Source: Planctomycetota bacterium | GTDB lineage: Bacteria > Planctomycetota > GCA-002687715 > DRQF01 | Assembly (NCBI GenBank): GCA_020639295.1 | Contig: JACKGY010000018.1 | Coordinates: forward strand, 1-46,010 | Direction of reading: 5' to 3' | DNA: 46,010 bases | In this document: positions 30,392 through 38,066 of the stretch, piece after piece | Layout of the letters: each line of letters starts with the position of its first letter | How positions within the stretch are numbered: the stretch's first letter is position 1 | Translations under genes and position numbers: made by a program | The notes under the pieces: model-generated | What the model saw: the letters and a program-made list of their open reading frames with translations, nothing else | Databases searched by the model: none | Told to the model about the DNA's origin: nothing

Positions 30392-31540
30392 CTAGCTCGC
30401 TCGGCCATCTCCGAGGCGAGCATGATCACCCTCATGCGGGAAGACTTGCAAGTACCGTGCCGCCAACCGGAAGGCGGCGAAGCCCAGGCCCACGAACATC
30501 AGGGTCGCGATCGCCTCGGGAATGGCCGGGACGTAATGCTCGCCACGGCTGGACTCGAGGGCCGTCATGCTGACATTCAGGCGATGGAGGATGAAGCCCA
30601 GGACCGTGAGCAGCGAGGCTCCGTAGAGGAGGCGTAGGTTGCTGCGCTTCAGCGCGACCATCAGCAGCAGGGCCGGCAGGATCAGACCGACACCGACCTC
30701 GAGCCAGAACAGGCCACTCTCGTAACCCAGGTCCATGGCCGCCGGGAGGGCGCCGCGCGCCGCCAGGTCGGAGAAGCGGACCAGGGCGTAGATGCCCAGC
30801 ATGACCAGCTGAGCGACGCCGAGTTCGGTGAGGGTCCGGCCGCCGAGGTGATGGCCGAAGACGCGGCCGGAGATCCGGGACTCGACGACGATCATCGCCA
30901 GGCCCACGGACACGGCCGAGACCAGGAAGAGCAGGGGCAGGAAGTTGGAGTACCAGAGTTCGTGCATCTTGCCGGGGATGGTCAGGTAGAGACCGCCGAG
31001 CGAGGACTGGTGCACGATCGAGAGGACGACGCCGAGGATCACCAGCGGAATCGTGGCGCGACGCTGGATGACCTGGGCCCGCTTCCAGCCCAGCTTCTCG
31101 AAGATCATGCCGGAGAGCTCGGCCGCCAGCACGACGGAGTAGACCGTCACGCACCAGGCCACCACGAACATGACCGAGTCGGGGTTCCAGCTGAACAGCG
31201 GTCGCCACAGGTTCCAGGGCCGGCCGAGGTCCAGCATGAGGGCCAGGACCTCGAGCATGTAGCCGATGAAGGCGGTCATCAGGGCCGGGCGCACGATCGG
31301 CTTGAAGCGCTCGAGGCGGAAGATGTAGACCACCGCGGTGATCAGGAATCCGCCCGCCGCCAGGCCGATGCCGCAGAGGATGTCGAAGCCCACCCAGAGT
31401 CCCCAGGGGAAGGCATCGGAGAGATGGGTGACCGAACCGAGCCCGCGCGTCCAGCGCATCCAGAAGACCACCAGGCCGGCGGCCAGGACGATGAAGAACA
31501 GGGTCTTCCAGAAGCCGGGATTCCAGTTACGCCGTGACAT
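30392..31540 (-). CDS. NrfD/HybB-type polytopic membrane subunit
   Basis: A 382-residue integral membrane protein with about nine or ten hydrophobic segments. It belongs to the NrfD/HybB/PsrC family, whose members pass electrons between quinones in the membrane and Fe-S partners. Typical features are the early FPWGLWVGFDILCGIGLAAGG segment, a RPALMTAFIGY segment and several conserved Arg/His residues at helix ends. The start at 31540 has a strong AAAGGAGA box and overlaps the 3' end of the Fe-S gene by 14 bases, so the two are almost certainly partners. No molybdopterin or cytochrome catalytic subunit is encoded beside it. Confidence 0.88.
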   Translation of the reverse strand: MSRRNWNPGFWKTLFFIVLAAGLVVFWMRWTRGLGSVTHLSDAFPWGLWVGFDILCGIGLAAGGFLITAVVYIFRLERFKPIVRPALMTAFIGYMLEVLALMLDLGRPWNLWRPLFSWNPDSVMFVVAWCVTVYSVVLAAELSGMIFEKLGWKRAQVIQRRATIPLVILGVVLSIVHQSSLGGLYLTIPGKMHELWYSNFLPLLFLVSAVSVGLAMIVVESRISGRVFGHHLGGRTLTELGVAQLVMLGIYALVRFSDLAARGALPAAMDLGYESGLFWLEVGVGLILPALLLMVALKRSNLRLLYGASLLTVLGFILHRLNVSMTALESSRGEHYVPAIPEAIATLMFVGLGFAAFRLAARYLQVFPHEGDHARLGDGRAS

Positions 31541-32330
31541 GGTTGCTCTCCTTTCCCCCCTTGGGCGGCTTCGGCAGCCGGTCGTCGGTCCGAGCACGCG
31601 CCTTCTCGGCCATGACGCGATTGCGTCGGCCGGCGAACCAGTAGATGCCGAAGAGCGCCGCGGCGCCGACGACGGCGAAGCCCGGCAGCTGCTTCAGGAC
31701 ACCGCGCGCGATCGCGGCCGGCGAGCTGTCGGCGAAGTCGATGCCACCGCGGACGGCGGCGATCTCCTTGGGCCCGATCATCAGGATGGCGTAGCCACCG
31801 TTGTCGTGCTCGCCGTAGATGTAGTCGAGATACTCTTCAGGCGCGTCCTGGATACGCGTGCGCGCCTCGGCGAGCAGCTCCTCGCGTTCGCCGAACAGGG
31901 TCGCCCCGGCCGGGCAGGCCTCGGCGCAGGCGGGGATGCCACCGGCCTCGATCCGATCCCAGCACATGTCGCACTTCTGGATCTTCGGCGCCACTTCGTC
32001 CCACTCGTAGCGCGGGATGTCGTAGGGGCAGGAGATCATGCAGTAGCGGCAACCCATGCAGCGATCCGAGTCGTACTTGACCGCGCCGTAGTCGGTCCTG
32101 ACCAGGGCCTTGGCGGGGCAAGCCCCGACGCAGGCGGGGTCGATGCAGTGGCGGCAGAACTTGCGGACGTTGTAGTCGCCGGCGTGCTCGAGGATCGTTC
32201 GCGCCGTGGCCGAGAGCTTGGTGACCTGCTCGGGGTCGCCCTCGAAGCCCTGCTTCTTCATGCAGGCGGCCATGCACTCGTGGCAGCCACCGCACATGTT
32301 GACGTCGATGAGCATTCCCATGGTCTTCAT
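31527..32330 (-). CDS. Membrane-attached 4x[4Fe-4S] ferredoxin-type electron-transfer protein
   Basis: A 267-residue protein with 16 cluster cysteines in four groups: 13/16/19/23, 59/62/67/71, 91/94/97/101 and 120/123/135/139. This is the DmsB/HybA/NrfC pattern. It should hold four [4Fe-4S] clusters and pass electrons between the NrfD-like membrane protein and a partner. A single C-terminal membrane segment (about 217-234), followed by RRNR and a basic tail, resembles HybA. Unlike HybA it has no Tat signal: residue 1 leads straight into the first ferredoxin motif. The Arg-rich tail suggests the C-terminus is cytoplasmic, so topology is unclear. AAGGAG precedes the ATG at 32330. Confidence 0.9.
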   Translation of the reverse strand: MKTMGMLIDVNMCGGCHECMAACMKKQGFEGDPEQVTKLSATARTILEHAGDYNVRKFCRHCIDPACVGACPAKALVRTDYGAVKYDSDRCMGCRYCMISCPYDIPRYEWDEVAPKIQKCDMCWDRIEAGGIPACAEACPAGATLFGEREELLAEARTRIQDAPEEYLDYIYGEHDNGGYAILMIGPKEIAAVRGGIDFADSSPAAIARGVLKQLPGFAVVGAAALFGIYWFAGRRNRVMAEKARARTDDRLPKPPKGGKESNHVTA

Positions 32331-32367
32331 CGGACCGACTCCTTCCATCGGGTCAGGGTAGAGGGCA

Positions 32368-33057
32368 TCAGTTCCGGAGGAAGCTGTGGGTCAGCTCGGT
32401 CCAGTCTTCGGGTTCCAGATGATCCGCGAAGTCGTCCGCGGGCCGACCACCGTCGGCGAGAACCGAGCGCGAGAGCCCCATGAGCCGGTGCTCGAGATGG
32501 TTCTTCGCGTCCTCGAGAGTCGCCTTGGCGACGCTGCCGCGGAGCAGGTTGCGCATGTTGTTGCCGAGGTTGGAGCAGCGGATCTCGTAGAGCCAGCCAC
32601 GCCGGAAGGGATCGGAGGAAGCGAGTGCCGGGTCCTTCTCGACCATCGGATTGACGCGGAGGACCTCACCTTCGACCGGCGACACCAGTTCGGCGACGCC
32701 GCGATCGGTGTTGACCTTGACGCCCTTGGCGCCCTGCATCAGCCACTGGCCGGCCTTGGGCAGCTCGAACTTCTTGACCTTGCCGACCAGACGACGCGCG
32801 AAGTCGTCCATGCCGACGAGGACCGTGTCCGCCGAGGTGACCTTCGCCCAGGTGTGACCCGGGTGATAGCTCGGCTCCTCCGAGAACTCGTAGCCGCCGA
32901 CCCAGACGGGCTCGAGGGCCTCGGCCTCGGAGTTGGTCATGAAGGGAGACTTCGCCAGTTCCGGTGCGCGGCGGCGAGCCTTCTCCTTGCGGTAGTTGAG
33001 CAGGTAGTCGAGAGAGATGAAGAGGACGAAAGTGATAGCTGCGAGAGTGGCGCCCAT
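32368..33057 (-). CDS. Membrane-anchored GcvH-fold protein lacking the lipoyl lysine
   Basis: A 229-residue protein. Residues 1-21 form a single membrane helix followed by a very basic stretch (YRKEKARRR), so the rest should be cytoplasmic. Residues about 65-175 match glycine-cleavage H protein: GHTWAKV, VGMDDFARRLVGKV, ELPKAGQWL, VSPVEGEVLRVNP, and GWLYEIR. Aligning SELYSPLSGEV of ordinary GcvH with AELVSPVEGEV here puts R119 where the lipoylated lysine should be. It therefore probably cannot carry lipoate and is not a functional glycine-cleavage carrier. A strong AAAGGAGGT box fixes the start at 33057. It is the first gene of the Fe-S/NrfD/two-component operon. Confidence 0.85.
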   Translation of the reverse strand: MGATLAAITFVLFISLDYLLNYRKEKARRRAPELAKSPFMTNSEAEALEPVWVGGYEFSEEPSYHPGHTWAKVTSADTVLVGMDDFARRLVGKVKKFELPKAGQWLMQGAKGVKVNTDRGVAELVSPVEGEVLRVNPMVEKDPALASSDPFRRGWLYEIRCSNLGNNMRNLLRGSVAKATLEDAKNHLEHRLMGLSRSVLADGGRPADDFADHLEPEDWTELTHSFLRN

Positions 33058-33093
33058 GATGACACCTCCTTTCTGTTCGATGCCCTCCTGATC

Positions 33094-33107
33094 GCAAGGG
33101 ACGTTCC
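33094..33107 (-). promoter_or_regulatory. Candidate sigma-54 (-24/-12) promoter of the redox operon
   Basis: On the minus strand the sequence reads GGAACGTCCCTTGC. The invariant GG (33107-33106) and GC (33095-33094) are exactly ten bases apart. The flanks match ACG of the -24 box and TTGC of the -12 box; the mismatches are the T before GG and the C after it. A start about 12 bases downstream would give a leader of roughly 25 bases ending in the AAAGGAGGT ribosome binding site. The operon itself encodes a sigma-54 activator. Confidence 0.6.
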
Positions 33108-33172
33108 CCCTCCTCGAGATCTCTCTCGCGCGGTCACCCAAGGCATGTGTCGGCCATGACTTGCGTGCGAAG

Positions 33173-33211
33173 AAAAAACCCTGGCGGCCTCGTCGAGCTT
33201 CTCGACAGGCC
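33173..33211 (-). terminator. Hairpin followed by a T6 tract
   Basis: On the minus strand GGCCT-GTCGAG pairs with CTCGAC-G-AGGCC around a three-base AAG loop, with one bulged base. Seven bases later comes TTTTTT (33178-33173). The seven-base gap between stem and T-run is longer than in ideal terminators. It lies upstream of the sigma-54 promoter and about 130 bases beyond another terminator on the same strand, so it may end a small transcript. Confidence 0.45.
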
Positions 33212-33261
33212 TGGCGGCGCGTTGATGAATTCTTCGACGCGATCCGGCGGGGACCGTGGTG

Positions 33262-33300
33262 ACGGCCACAACCGACTTCTCGACCGTGACTTGTGGCCGT
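33262..33300. promoter_or_regulatory. Perfect 10-bp inverted repeat, possible enhancer site for the sigma-54 regulator
   Basis: ACGGCCACAA and TTGTGGCCGT are separated by 19 bases. The centre lies about 180 bases upstream of the -24/-12 promoter, a usual distance for an NtrC-type activator. It could also form a stem in a transcript running from 33342 to 33173. Confidence 0.4.
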
Positions 33301-33342
33301 GTTGAAAGCTCCCACGACCACCGTGGAGGCCTTCGACAAGAA

Positions 33343-33370
33343 AGGGCCCGGCCAGCGTTGGCCGGGCCCT
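33343..33370 (-). terminator. Rho-independent terminator after the beta-propeller/LamG-like secreted protein
   Basis: A perfect 12-bp stem AGGGCCCGGCCA / TGGCCGGGCCCT with a four-base loop, followed on the minus strand by TTCTTGTCG. It lies 65 bases after the stop at 33435. Confidence 0.75.
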
Positions 33371-33405
33371 CGAGTCGACGGCGGGAAAGGGACGGTGTCG
33401 ACTCG
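33371..33405. repeat. Perfect 9-bp inverted repeat next to the terminator
   Basis: CGAGTCGAC and GTCGACTCG are separated by 17 bases. It directly abuts the 33343-33370 terminator stem. It may be an extra 3'-end hairpin of the upstream gene. Confidence 0.5.
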
Positions 33406-33434
33406 TTGCTCGGATCGAAGAACCGTGGTTCGAA

Positions 33435-35339
33435 TCAGTCCTCGAGCGGCCGCACGATCAGGTCGTCGAAGGAGGTGGCCGCGTCGGCCTTGGTCCAGAA
33501 GCCGACCCGCCCCCCTTCGGTGAAGGTCTGGTCCTCGAAGACCAGGCATTCCTGACCGTCGAAGCCGACCACCCCGCGGCGGCCCCGCATGCCGATGGAG
33601 ATGCGGTGCCAGGAGAGCGAATCGCAGTCCAGGTAGCAGCCGGCGAACATGGTCCGCTTGCCGCCCTCGACCTTGTAGACCCGCAGGTTCTTCTCGAGCG
33701 GATTCCAGCGCGCGAGATAGTAGTTGTCGGCGTCCCGCGCTCGCCAGACGGGACCGCCACCCTGGTCCTCCTTGCCGGACTCGGCTCGCACCGCGACCTC
33801 GAGACGGAGGTCGGCGGGACAGGCGGCGTCGGCGAGCAGGAGGTTGAAGGTACCGCCGGCATTCTCGTTCCGCGTCATGCGGACGAGCCCCCGCCCCGGA
33901 GCCTCCCGGGTCACCTCCCAGGCGGCGGGCCGACCCTGGCCTCGGGTCTCGACCACCTCGAAGCCCGGGGGCGGCAGACCGGGCTGGTCCTGATCGAAGT
34001 CGCGCTCCATGAGGGCCGCGGCCCGCGCCGGCCCGGTCGCGGCATCCGGGATCGGGTCCAGGCCGGGAATCGGGTAGTCCGGCAGCCCGCCATCGGGATC
34101 GATCGCCAGGCCGTCCAGCCCCTGACCCGGTTGCCGGGTCAGCATGAAGACGTGGTAGCCGAAGCCGCCGGCGACCAGTTCATCGGTGGCGTTGCGGCCG
34201 TCGAGCTCGGCCGCGGTCAGCCAGTGACCGCCACCCCCGTCCATGAACAGGGTCTCGACCTGCCAGCTCGCGCCCGGAGGCCGGCGCAGGAGCTGGACCT
34301 TCTTTGAGTAGCCGAAGACGGCCACGGTCTCGGTCCGAGCATCGGCATCGAAGCGGCCGGCGGCAAGGCCCCGTGGCCCGCTGGGCCCGGCGTAGATCGG
34401 CCGACGCTCCCAGCCGCCCTCCCGCTTCTCCTCGAAGCGCAGGATGAGACCATCCACGCGGGCGACGTAGACGACCTCGGGCTCACCCTCGGCCACGCGC
34501 CGGCGTGCCAGCCGGGCGATCGACATCGGCTCGTCGCAGAGGATCTCACGCTTCGGTTCCGATCCGACGAAGCTCAGCAGGGTCACCTCACCGGTCTGCA
34601 GCAGCGCCGCCACGCGCGGTGGCTTGCCGCCGCGCCCGGGCAGGAGGACGGCGTCGCGGCAGCGGGTGCCGAGGTCGCAGACCCGCTCGATCGCCAGGCT
34701 CCCGACGGTTCCGGGTTCCGGCAGGGCCATGAAGACCGGGCCGTCGTTGGTGACGATCAGGAGCTCGGGCCCCGGCCGGGCGGGGTCGATCTCGCCCAGC
34801 ACGAACTGCGACAGCGAGCTGCCCTCGATCCTGGCGATCTCCTCGGCCACGAAGCCGCGGCCCTTGGTGCCGACCCGGAAGATCCGGCCGCTGCGACCGC
34901 CCAGGTAGATCTGGGCACCGGGCAGACGCGGATCGAGTTCGCCGGCCGCCCAGGCCGACATCGAGGCCTCGTCCTGCACGACGACGTGGGGAGCCCACTT
35001 GCCGCTATCGCCCTGGAGGATGATGGTCCGCCCCTCCTCGTCCATGACGACGACCTGCGGCGAGCCGTTGGCCCGGCTGAGCAGGCCGGCTCCGATCGTG
35101 TGGAGGCGCCAGGTCTCGCTGGTGTAGAGATGGAAGGCGTTCCAGCCGGCGGCCGCGCCCTCGAGCGGGATCTCGCCCCGGGCGGGATCGCCGGCGGGCA
35201 GGTCCGCCGGATCACCGATGCAGTTCCATTGCCGCGGGCTCCGCTTCGGCATCCCGCCGGCCTCGTTCCCGGCCTGAGCCGTCAGAACCGAGGCGAGCAG
35301 GACGACACCGAGAGCGACCACGATGCTGGTCCGATACAT
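33435..35339 (-). CDS. Secreted protein with propeller-like repeats and a LamG/DUF1080-like C-terminal domain
   Basis: A 634-residue exported protein. The signal peptide ends LTA with Gln at +1 (position 22). Residues about 60-420 contain repeated blocks of the type GxLDxRLPGAQIYLGG, GEIDPARPGPELLIV and GRFDADARTETVAV, which resemble FG-GAP/beta-propeller blades. The last 180 residues resemble a concanavalin-like DUF1080 domain, ending GRVGFWTKADAATSFDDLIV. DUF1080 relatives bind or hydrolyse sugars, but I see no confirmed catalytic residues. It starts 31 bases after another secreted protein on the same strand and has GGGAGA before the ATG. Function is unknown; carbohydrate binding outside the cell is a guess. 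Confidence 0.78.
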   Translation of the reverse strand: MYRTSIVVALGVVLLASVLTAQAGNEAGGMPKRSPRQWNCIGDPADLPAGDPARGEIPLEGAAAGWNAFHLYTSETWRLHTIGAGLLSRANGSPQVVVMDEEGRTIILQGDSGKWAPHVVVQDEASMSAWAAGELDPRLPGAQIYLGGRSGRIFRVGTKGRGFVAEEIARIEGSSLSQFVLGEIDPARPGPELLIVTNDGPVFMALPEPGTVGSLAIERVCDLGTRCRDAVLLPGRGGKPPRVAALLQTGEVTLLSFVGSEPKREILCDEPMSIARLARRRVAEGEPEVVYVARVDGLILRFEEKREGGWERRPIYAGPSGPRGLAAGRFDADARTETVAVFGYSKKVQLLRRPPGASWQVETLFMDGGGGHWLTAAELDGRNATDELVAGGFGYHVFMLTRQPGQGLDGLAIDPDGGLPDYPIPGLDPIPDAATGPARAAALMERDFDQDQPGLPPPGFEVVETRGQGRPAAWEVTREAPGRGLVRMTRNENAGGTFNLLLADAACPADLRLEVAVRAESGKEDQGGGPVWRARDADNYYLARWNPLEKNLRVYKVEGGKRTMFAGCYLDCDSLSWHRISIGMRGRRGVVGFDGQECLVFEDQTFTEGGRVGFWTKADAATSFDDLIVRPLED

Positions 35340-35370
35340 GTTGGTCTCCCTGTTCGGGCCGCCACGGGCC

Positions 35371-37263
35371 TCAGAGGATGATCGAAGTGGCCGAGTTGGT
35401 GAGATAGGCGCTCATGCCGTTGATGGCGACGCCCTGCCAGTAGACCGGGACGCCGACCACGCCGAAGGGCAGGTAGGGCACCTGGAAGGTGAAGGTGACC
35501 ACGCCCGCTGGCGGCATCAGGAAGTGAGCGGCCTGGATCGCGGTGGCCGGGTCGACGAGCAGCGGGCCCCAGGGCGTCGGCACGTTCGCCGGCACCAGGC
35601 TGAACAGGAGGTAGCAGTCGGCGCCCGGTTCGGCCGCGAGGTCGATGCCGAAGCGTTGACCCTGGGTCACGTTGCGCCAGTGGTCCGGGAACTCCCCCCA
35701 GCTCGCGATCTGGCCGAGACCGGAGTAGGCGTGGACCTGACTGCCATCGAAGACGAAGCCGGAATGGACCTGGGCTCCCTGGCCGAGAACTCCGGTCGCG
35801 GAGATCGGAGTCGCGCTCCAGGCATCGGTGAGGTTGCTGAAGGCGTGGGCGAAGCCACCGTCGACGACGAGGATCACCGAGGTGTGACCGCGGACGTAGC
35901 TGGGCGCTCCGGCGATCGTCGTCTGGCGCCAGGACTCGGTCCGCGGGTTGAAGGTCGTCACCATGCTGCCGCTCTGGGCCAGGATGGTCCCGGCGGTCTT
36001 GGGCGGGTTGGTGCCCACGGTCACCGTGGGCGTGCCCGGAAAGGCCTCGAAGACCCAGCTGGAACCGCGCGCGGACCAGCCCCAGAGGCCGCCGGCCGGA
36101 TCCTCGATCACGACCGAGAGCGCGGTCACCCAGGTCGCGGCGTTCATGCCGACGCTGGTCGGAGCGAGGAGCCAGCTGTTGGTCAGGGCGGAGTAGAAAT
36201 CACTGGGCGTCGTCCAGCCCGCCGGTGTCGCGGTCGCCAGCCAGGCCTGGGTGCCGATCTGGTAGCTGCCGACGAGCGGCGCCGAGAAGGCGCCGACCAC
36301 GCCGCTGTAGGCGACGTAGCCGAAGCCCGGATCCTCGATGACGGCGTGGTACTGATCGAGCATGACGTTGGGCGCGGACCCGGCGACCATGGTCGAGTAG
36401 CTGCCCTTCAGGCCGGAGTAGCCGTAGACCGTGTTGCCGTCCACCACGATCGCCACCTGCCGCTGGAGGTAGGGCGTCGCCGTGGGCGCGGCCGGCAGGG
36501 TGACGAAGCTGCCGGTGTGACCGCTGAAGAAGGAGATCGCCACGCCGTCGTTGATGGCGATGAAGCCGTTCTGGGTGTTGCCGGTGGTGATCATCGGCTG
36601 GTTCGCGACGCCGATCTTCGCCCAGGCATTCTTGGCCGCCGAGAAGCAGCAGAGGATGCCCGAGGCGTAGGCATGGCCGACGTTGCCATCGGCGCCGGTG
36701 ACCGTGGCGCCGGGCACGCCGAGGCGGCGAAGGGACTCGTTGTAGGAGCTGATCGCGTAGATGTCGCTGCCGTCGTCGATGAGCAGGCAGAAGCGGCCGA
36801 TGGTCAAGGCCGGCGGCGCGCTGAAGGAGTAGGTCTGCCAGTGCCCGCTCAGCGCGAAGAAGACGTGGACGTCGTAGCCGTCCACCACGACCTGGTGCCA
36901 GGTCTGCGGCGACACGTTGGGCACGACGTTGGCCGTGGCCGAGAAGGTGTAGACCGGGGCGAAGGCGCCGGTGTGCGGCGAATAGCCCCAGAACAGGGCG
37001 CCATCCTTCACGATGAAGCTCTCGTTGGCGAGCGTCACGGTCGGGGTCATGGTGGTGAAGACCGCGGTCCAGCCGTGGGTGATGGCGGAATAGGCGTTGA
37101 CGCGGTTGCCGTCGATGACGTAGGCCAGGGATTCCTCGAGCTTGACGGTGCTCGAGCTGCTGGCCGGGTTGCTCGACCAATCGGGAAGCTGGGCTTCGAG
37201 TCTGAGGCCGAGGATCGCGCCGACGAGGGCGATGCCGAGGAATCCGGTGACGAGGCGAGACAT
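35371..37263 (-). CDS. Secreted Kelch-like repeat protein with planctomycete-style C-terminal module
   Basis: A 630-residue exported protein. The signal peptide ends LEA with Gln at +1 (position 25). Most of the chain is made of degenerate repeats of about 45-60 residues with the shape VVDGxxVYGYSGLKGSW, for example YVIDGNRVNAYSAITHGW, IVVDGNTVYGYSGLKGSY and VFDGSQVHAYSGLGQ, suggesting a propeller. The last 100 residues form a different beta module (AEPGADCYLLFSLVP, PVYWQGVAINGMSAYLTNSATSI), similar in style to the end of the secreted protein at 19508-21598. It is poor in lysine and rich in Gly, Ala, Ser and Thr. GGAGAAGGA precedes the ATG at 37263. It probably shares a transcript with the next secreted protein. 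Confidence 0.75.
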   Translation of the reverse strand: MSRLVTGFLGIALVGAILGLRLEAQLPDWSSNPASSSSTVKLEESLAYVIDGNRVNAYSAITHGWTAVFTTMTPTVTLANESFIVKDGALFWGYSPHTGAFAPVYTFSATANVVPNVSPQTWHQVVVDGYDVHVFFALSGHWQTYSFSAPPALTIGRFCLLIDDGSDIYAISSYNESLRRLGVPGATVTGADGNVGHAYASGILCCFSAAKNAWAKIGVANQPMITTGNTQNGFIAINDGVAISFFSGHTGSFVTLPAAPTATPYLQRQVAIVVDGNTVYGYSGLKGSYSTMVAGSAPNVMLDQYHAVIEDPGFGYVAYSGVVGAFSAPLVGSYQIGTQAWLATATPAGWTTPSDFYSALTNSWLLAPTSVGMNAATWVTALSVVIEDPAGGLWGWSARGSSWVFEAFPGTPTVTVGTNPPKTAGTILAQSGSMVTTFNPRTESWRQTTIAGAPSYVRGHTSVILVVDGGFAHAFSNLTDAWSATPISATGVLGQGAQVHSGFVFDGSQVHAYSGLGQIASWGEFPDHWRNVTQGQRFGIDLAAEPGADCYLLFSLVPANVPTPWGPLLVDPATAIQAAHFLMPPAGVVTFTFQVPYLPFGVVGVPVYWQGVAINGMSAYLTNSATSIIL

Positions 37264-37545
37264 GTTCCTTCTCCCGGTGATGGGTCCGGCGCCGGAGGCT
37301 CGACGTCGAAGGGAACGACGTCGCCGGCATGCGGAAGAAGGCAAGGGGCATGCCCGAAGGCGCTCGGCACCCAAGAGGAACCGGAGCAAGGGTTAGCGGC
37401 CATGGCGGCGAATCGGCCCCGAGGCCGTATCGGTTACCGCCGCGTAATCATGTCAAACAAACTGACGGTCTCGCCCTCGTCGACGTCGGCCGAGGGCTTG
37501 CGCGCGGCCTACCGCATGGCTGTGGCGCGTGGTCGCAGCGCTCGT

Positions 37546-37947
37546 TCAGTCGCCGCGGACGAGGCGGGCGAAGGCGGCGCGTTCGACCCAGAGGAGGTAG
37601 AGCGCGAGAACCACGACGGCCTCGACGATGAAGGGCCCCTGGAACATCATCTTGCCCTTCGCGATCAGGACCTGGAAGGCGAGGATGTTGACGATGATCG
37701 GGCCGAGCACCAGGAGCCCGAGGCGCCTGGTCCGCGGCAGCATGGTGAGCAGCCCACCCACGAGTTCGAAGAACTTGACCAGCTTCAGGTAACCCGAGCT
37801 GGCGAAGACACCCATGAACTCGGGGACCTGCGTCCCCTCCGGCAGCTCGCCACCTTTCATCGGGATCCCCAGGAGGGCGATGGCGCCGAAGACGGCGAAG
37901 ACGAGCCCGAGGAGGGCGCCGGCGACGATCGGGAGCTTGTTCTTCAT
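37546..37947 (-). CDS. DoxX-like small membrane protein
   Basis: A 133-residue protein with four hydrophobic segments (about 7-28, 56-70, 77-95 and 106-121). Spacing and the KLVKFFELVGGLLTMLPRTRRLG block are typical of the DoxX-like family. Members are linked to redox stress or are of unknown role. The ATG at 37947 has a poorly spaced AGG just before it. About 280 bases separate it from the downstream secreted protein. That gap holds a TTGACA hexamer on the minus strand (37456-37451) without a convincing -10 element, and nothing else I can name. Confidence 0.72.
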   Translation of the reverse strand: MKNKLPIVAGALLGLVFAVFGAIALLGIPMKGGELPEGTQVPEFMGVFASSGYLKLVKFFELVGGLLTMLPRTRRLGLLVLGPIIVNILAFQVLIAKGKMMFQGPFIVEAVVVLALYLLWVERAAFARLVRGD

Positions 37948-38066
37948 CCTGTGTTCCACTTCCCAGGGCCCTTCGGCAACTCGATCCCGGACCGGGGCCA
38001 CGGGGCCGCCACGATCCGGTCGGGGACCGGCAGCATGGCTCCCGGCGTCTCGCCACGCAAGTGGGA

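Noticed and set aside
33424..33436. GGTTCGAATC, a tRNA T-loop-like sequence
   Set aside because: No complementary T-stem, anticodon arm or acceptor stem can be folded around it.
37428..37456. TTGACA upstream of the Kelch-like secreted protein as a full promoter
   Set aside because: The -35 hexamer is perfect, but the hexamers 16-19 bases downstream (CCGATA, GATACG) are poor -10 matches.
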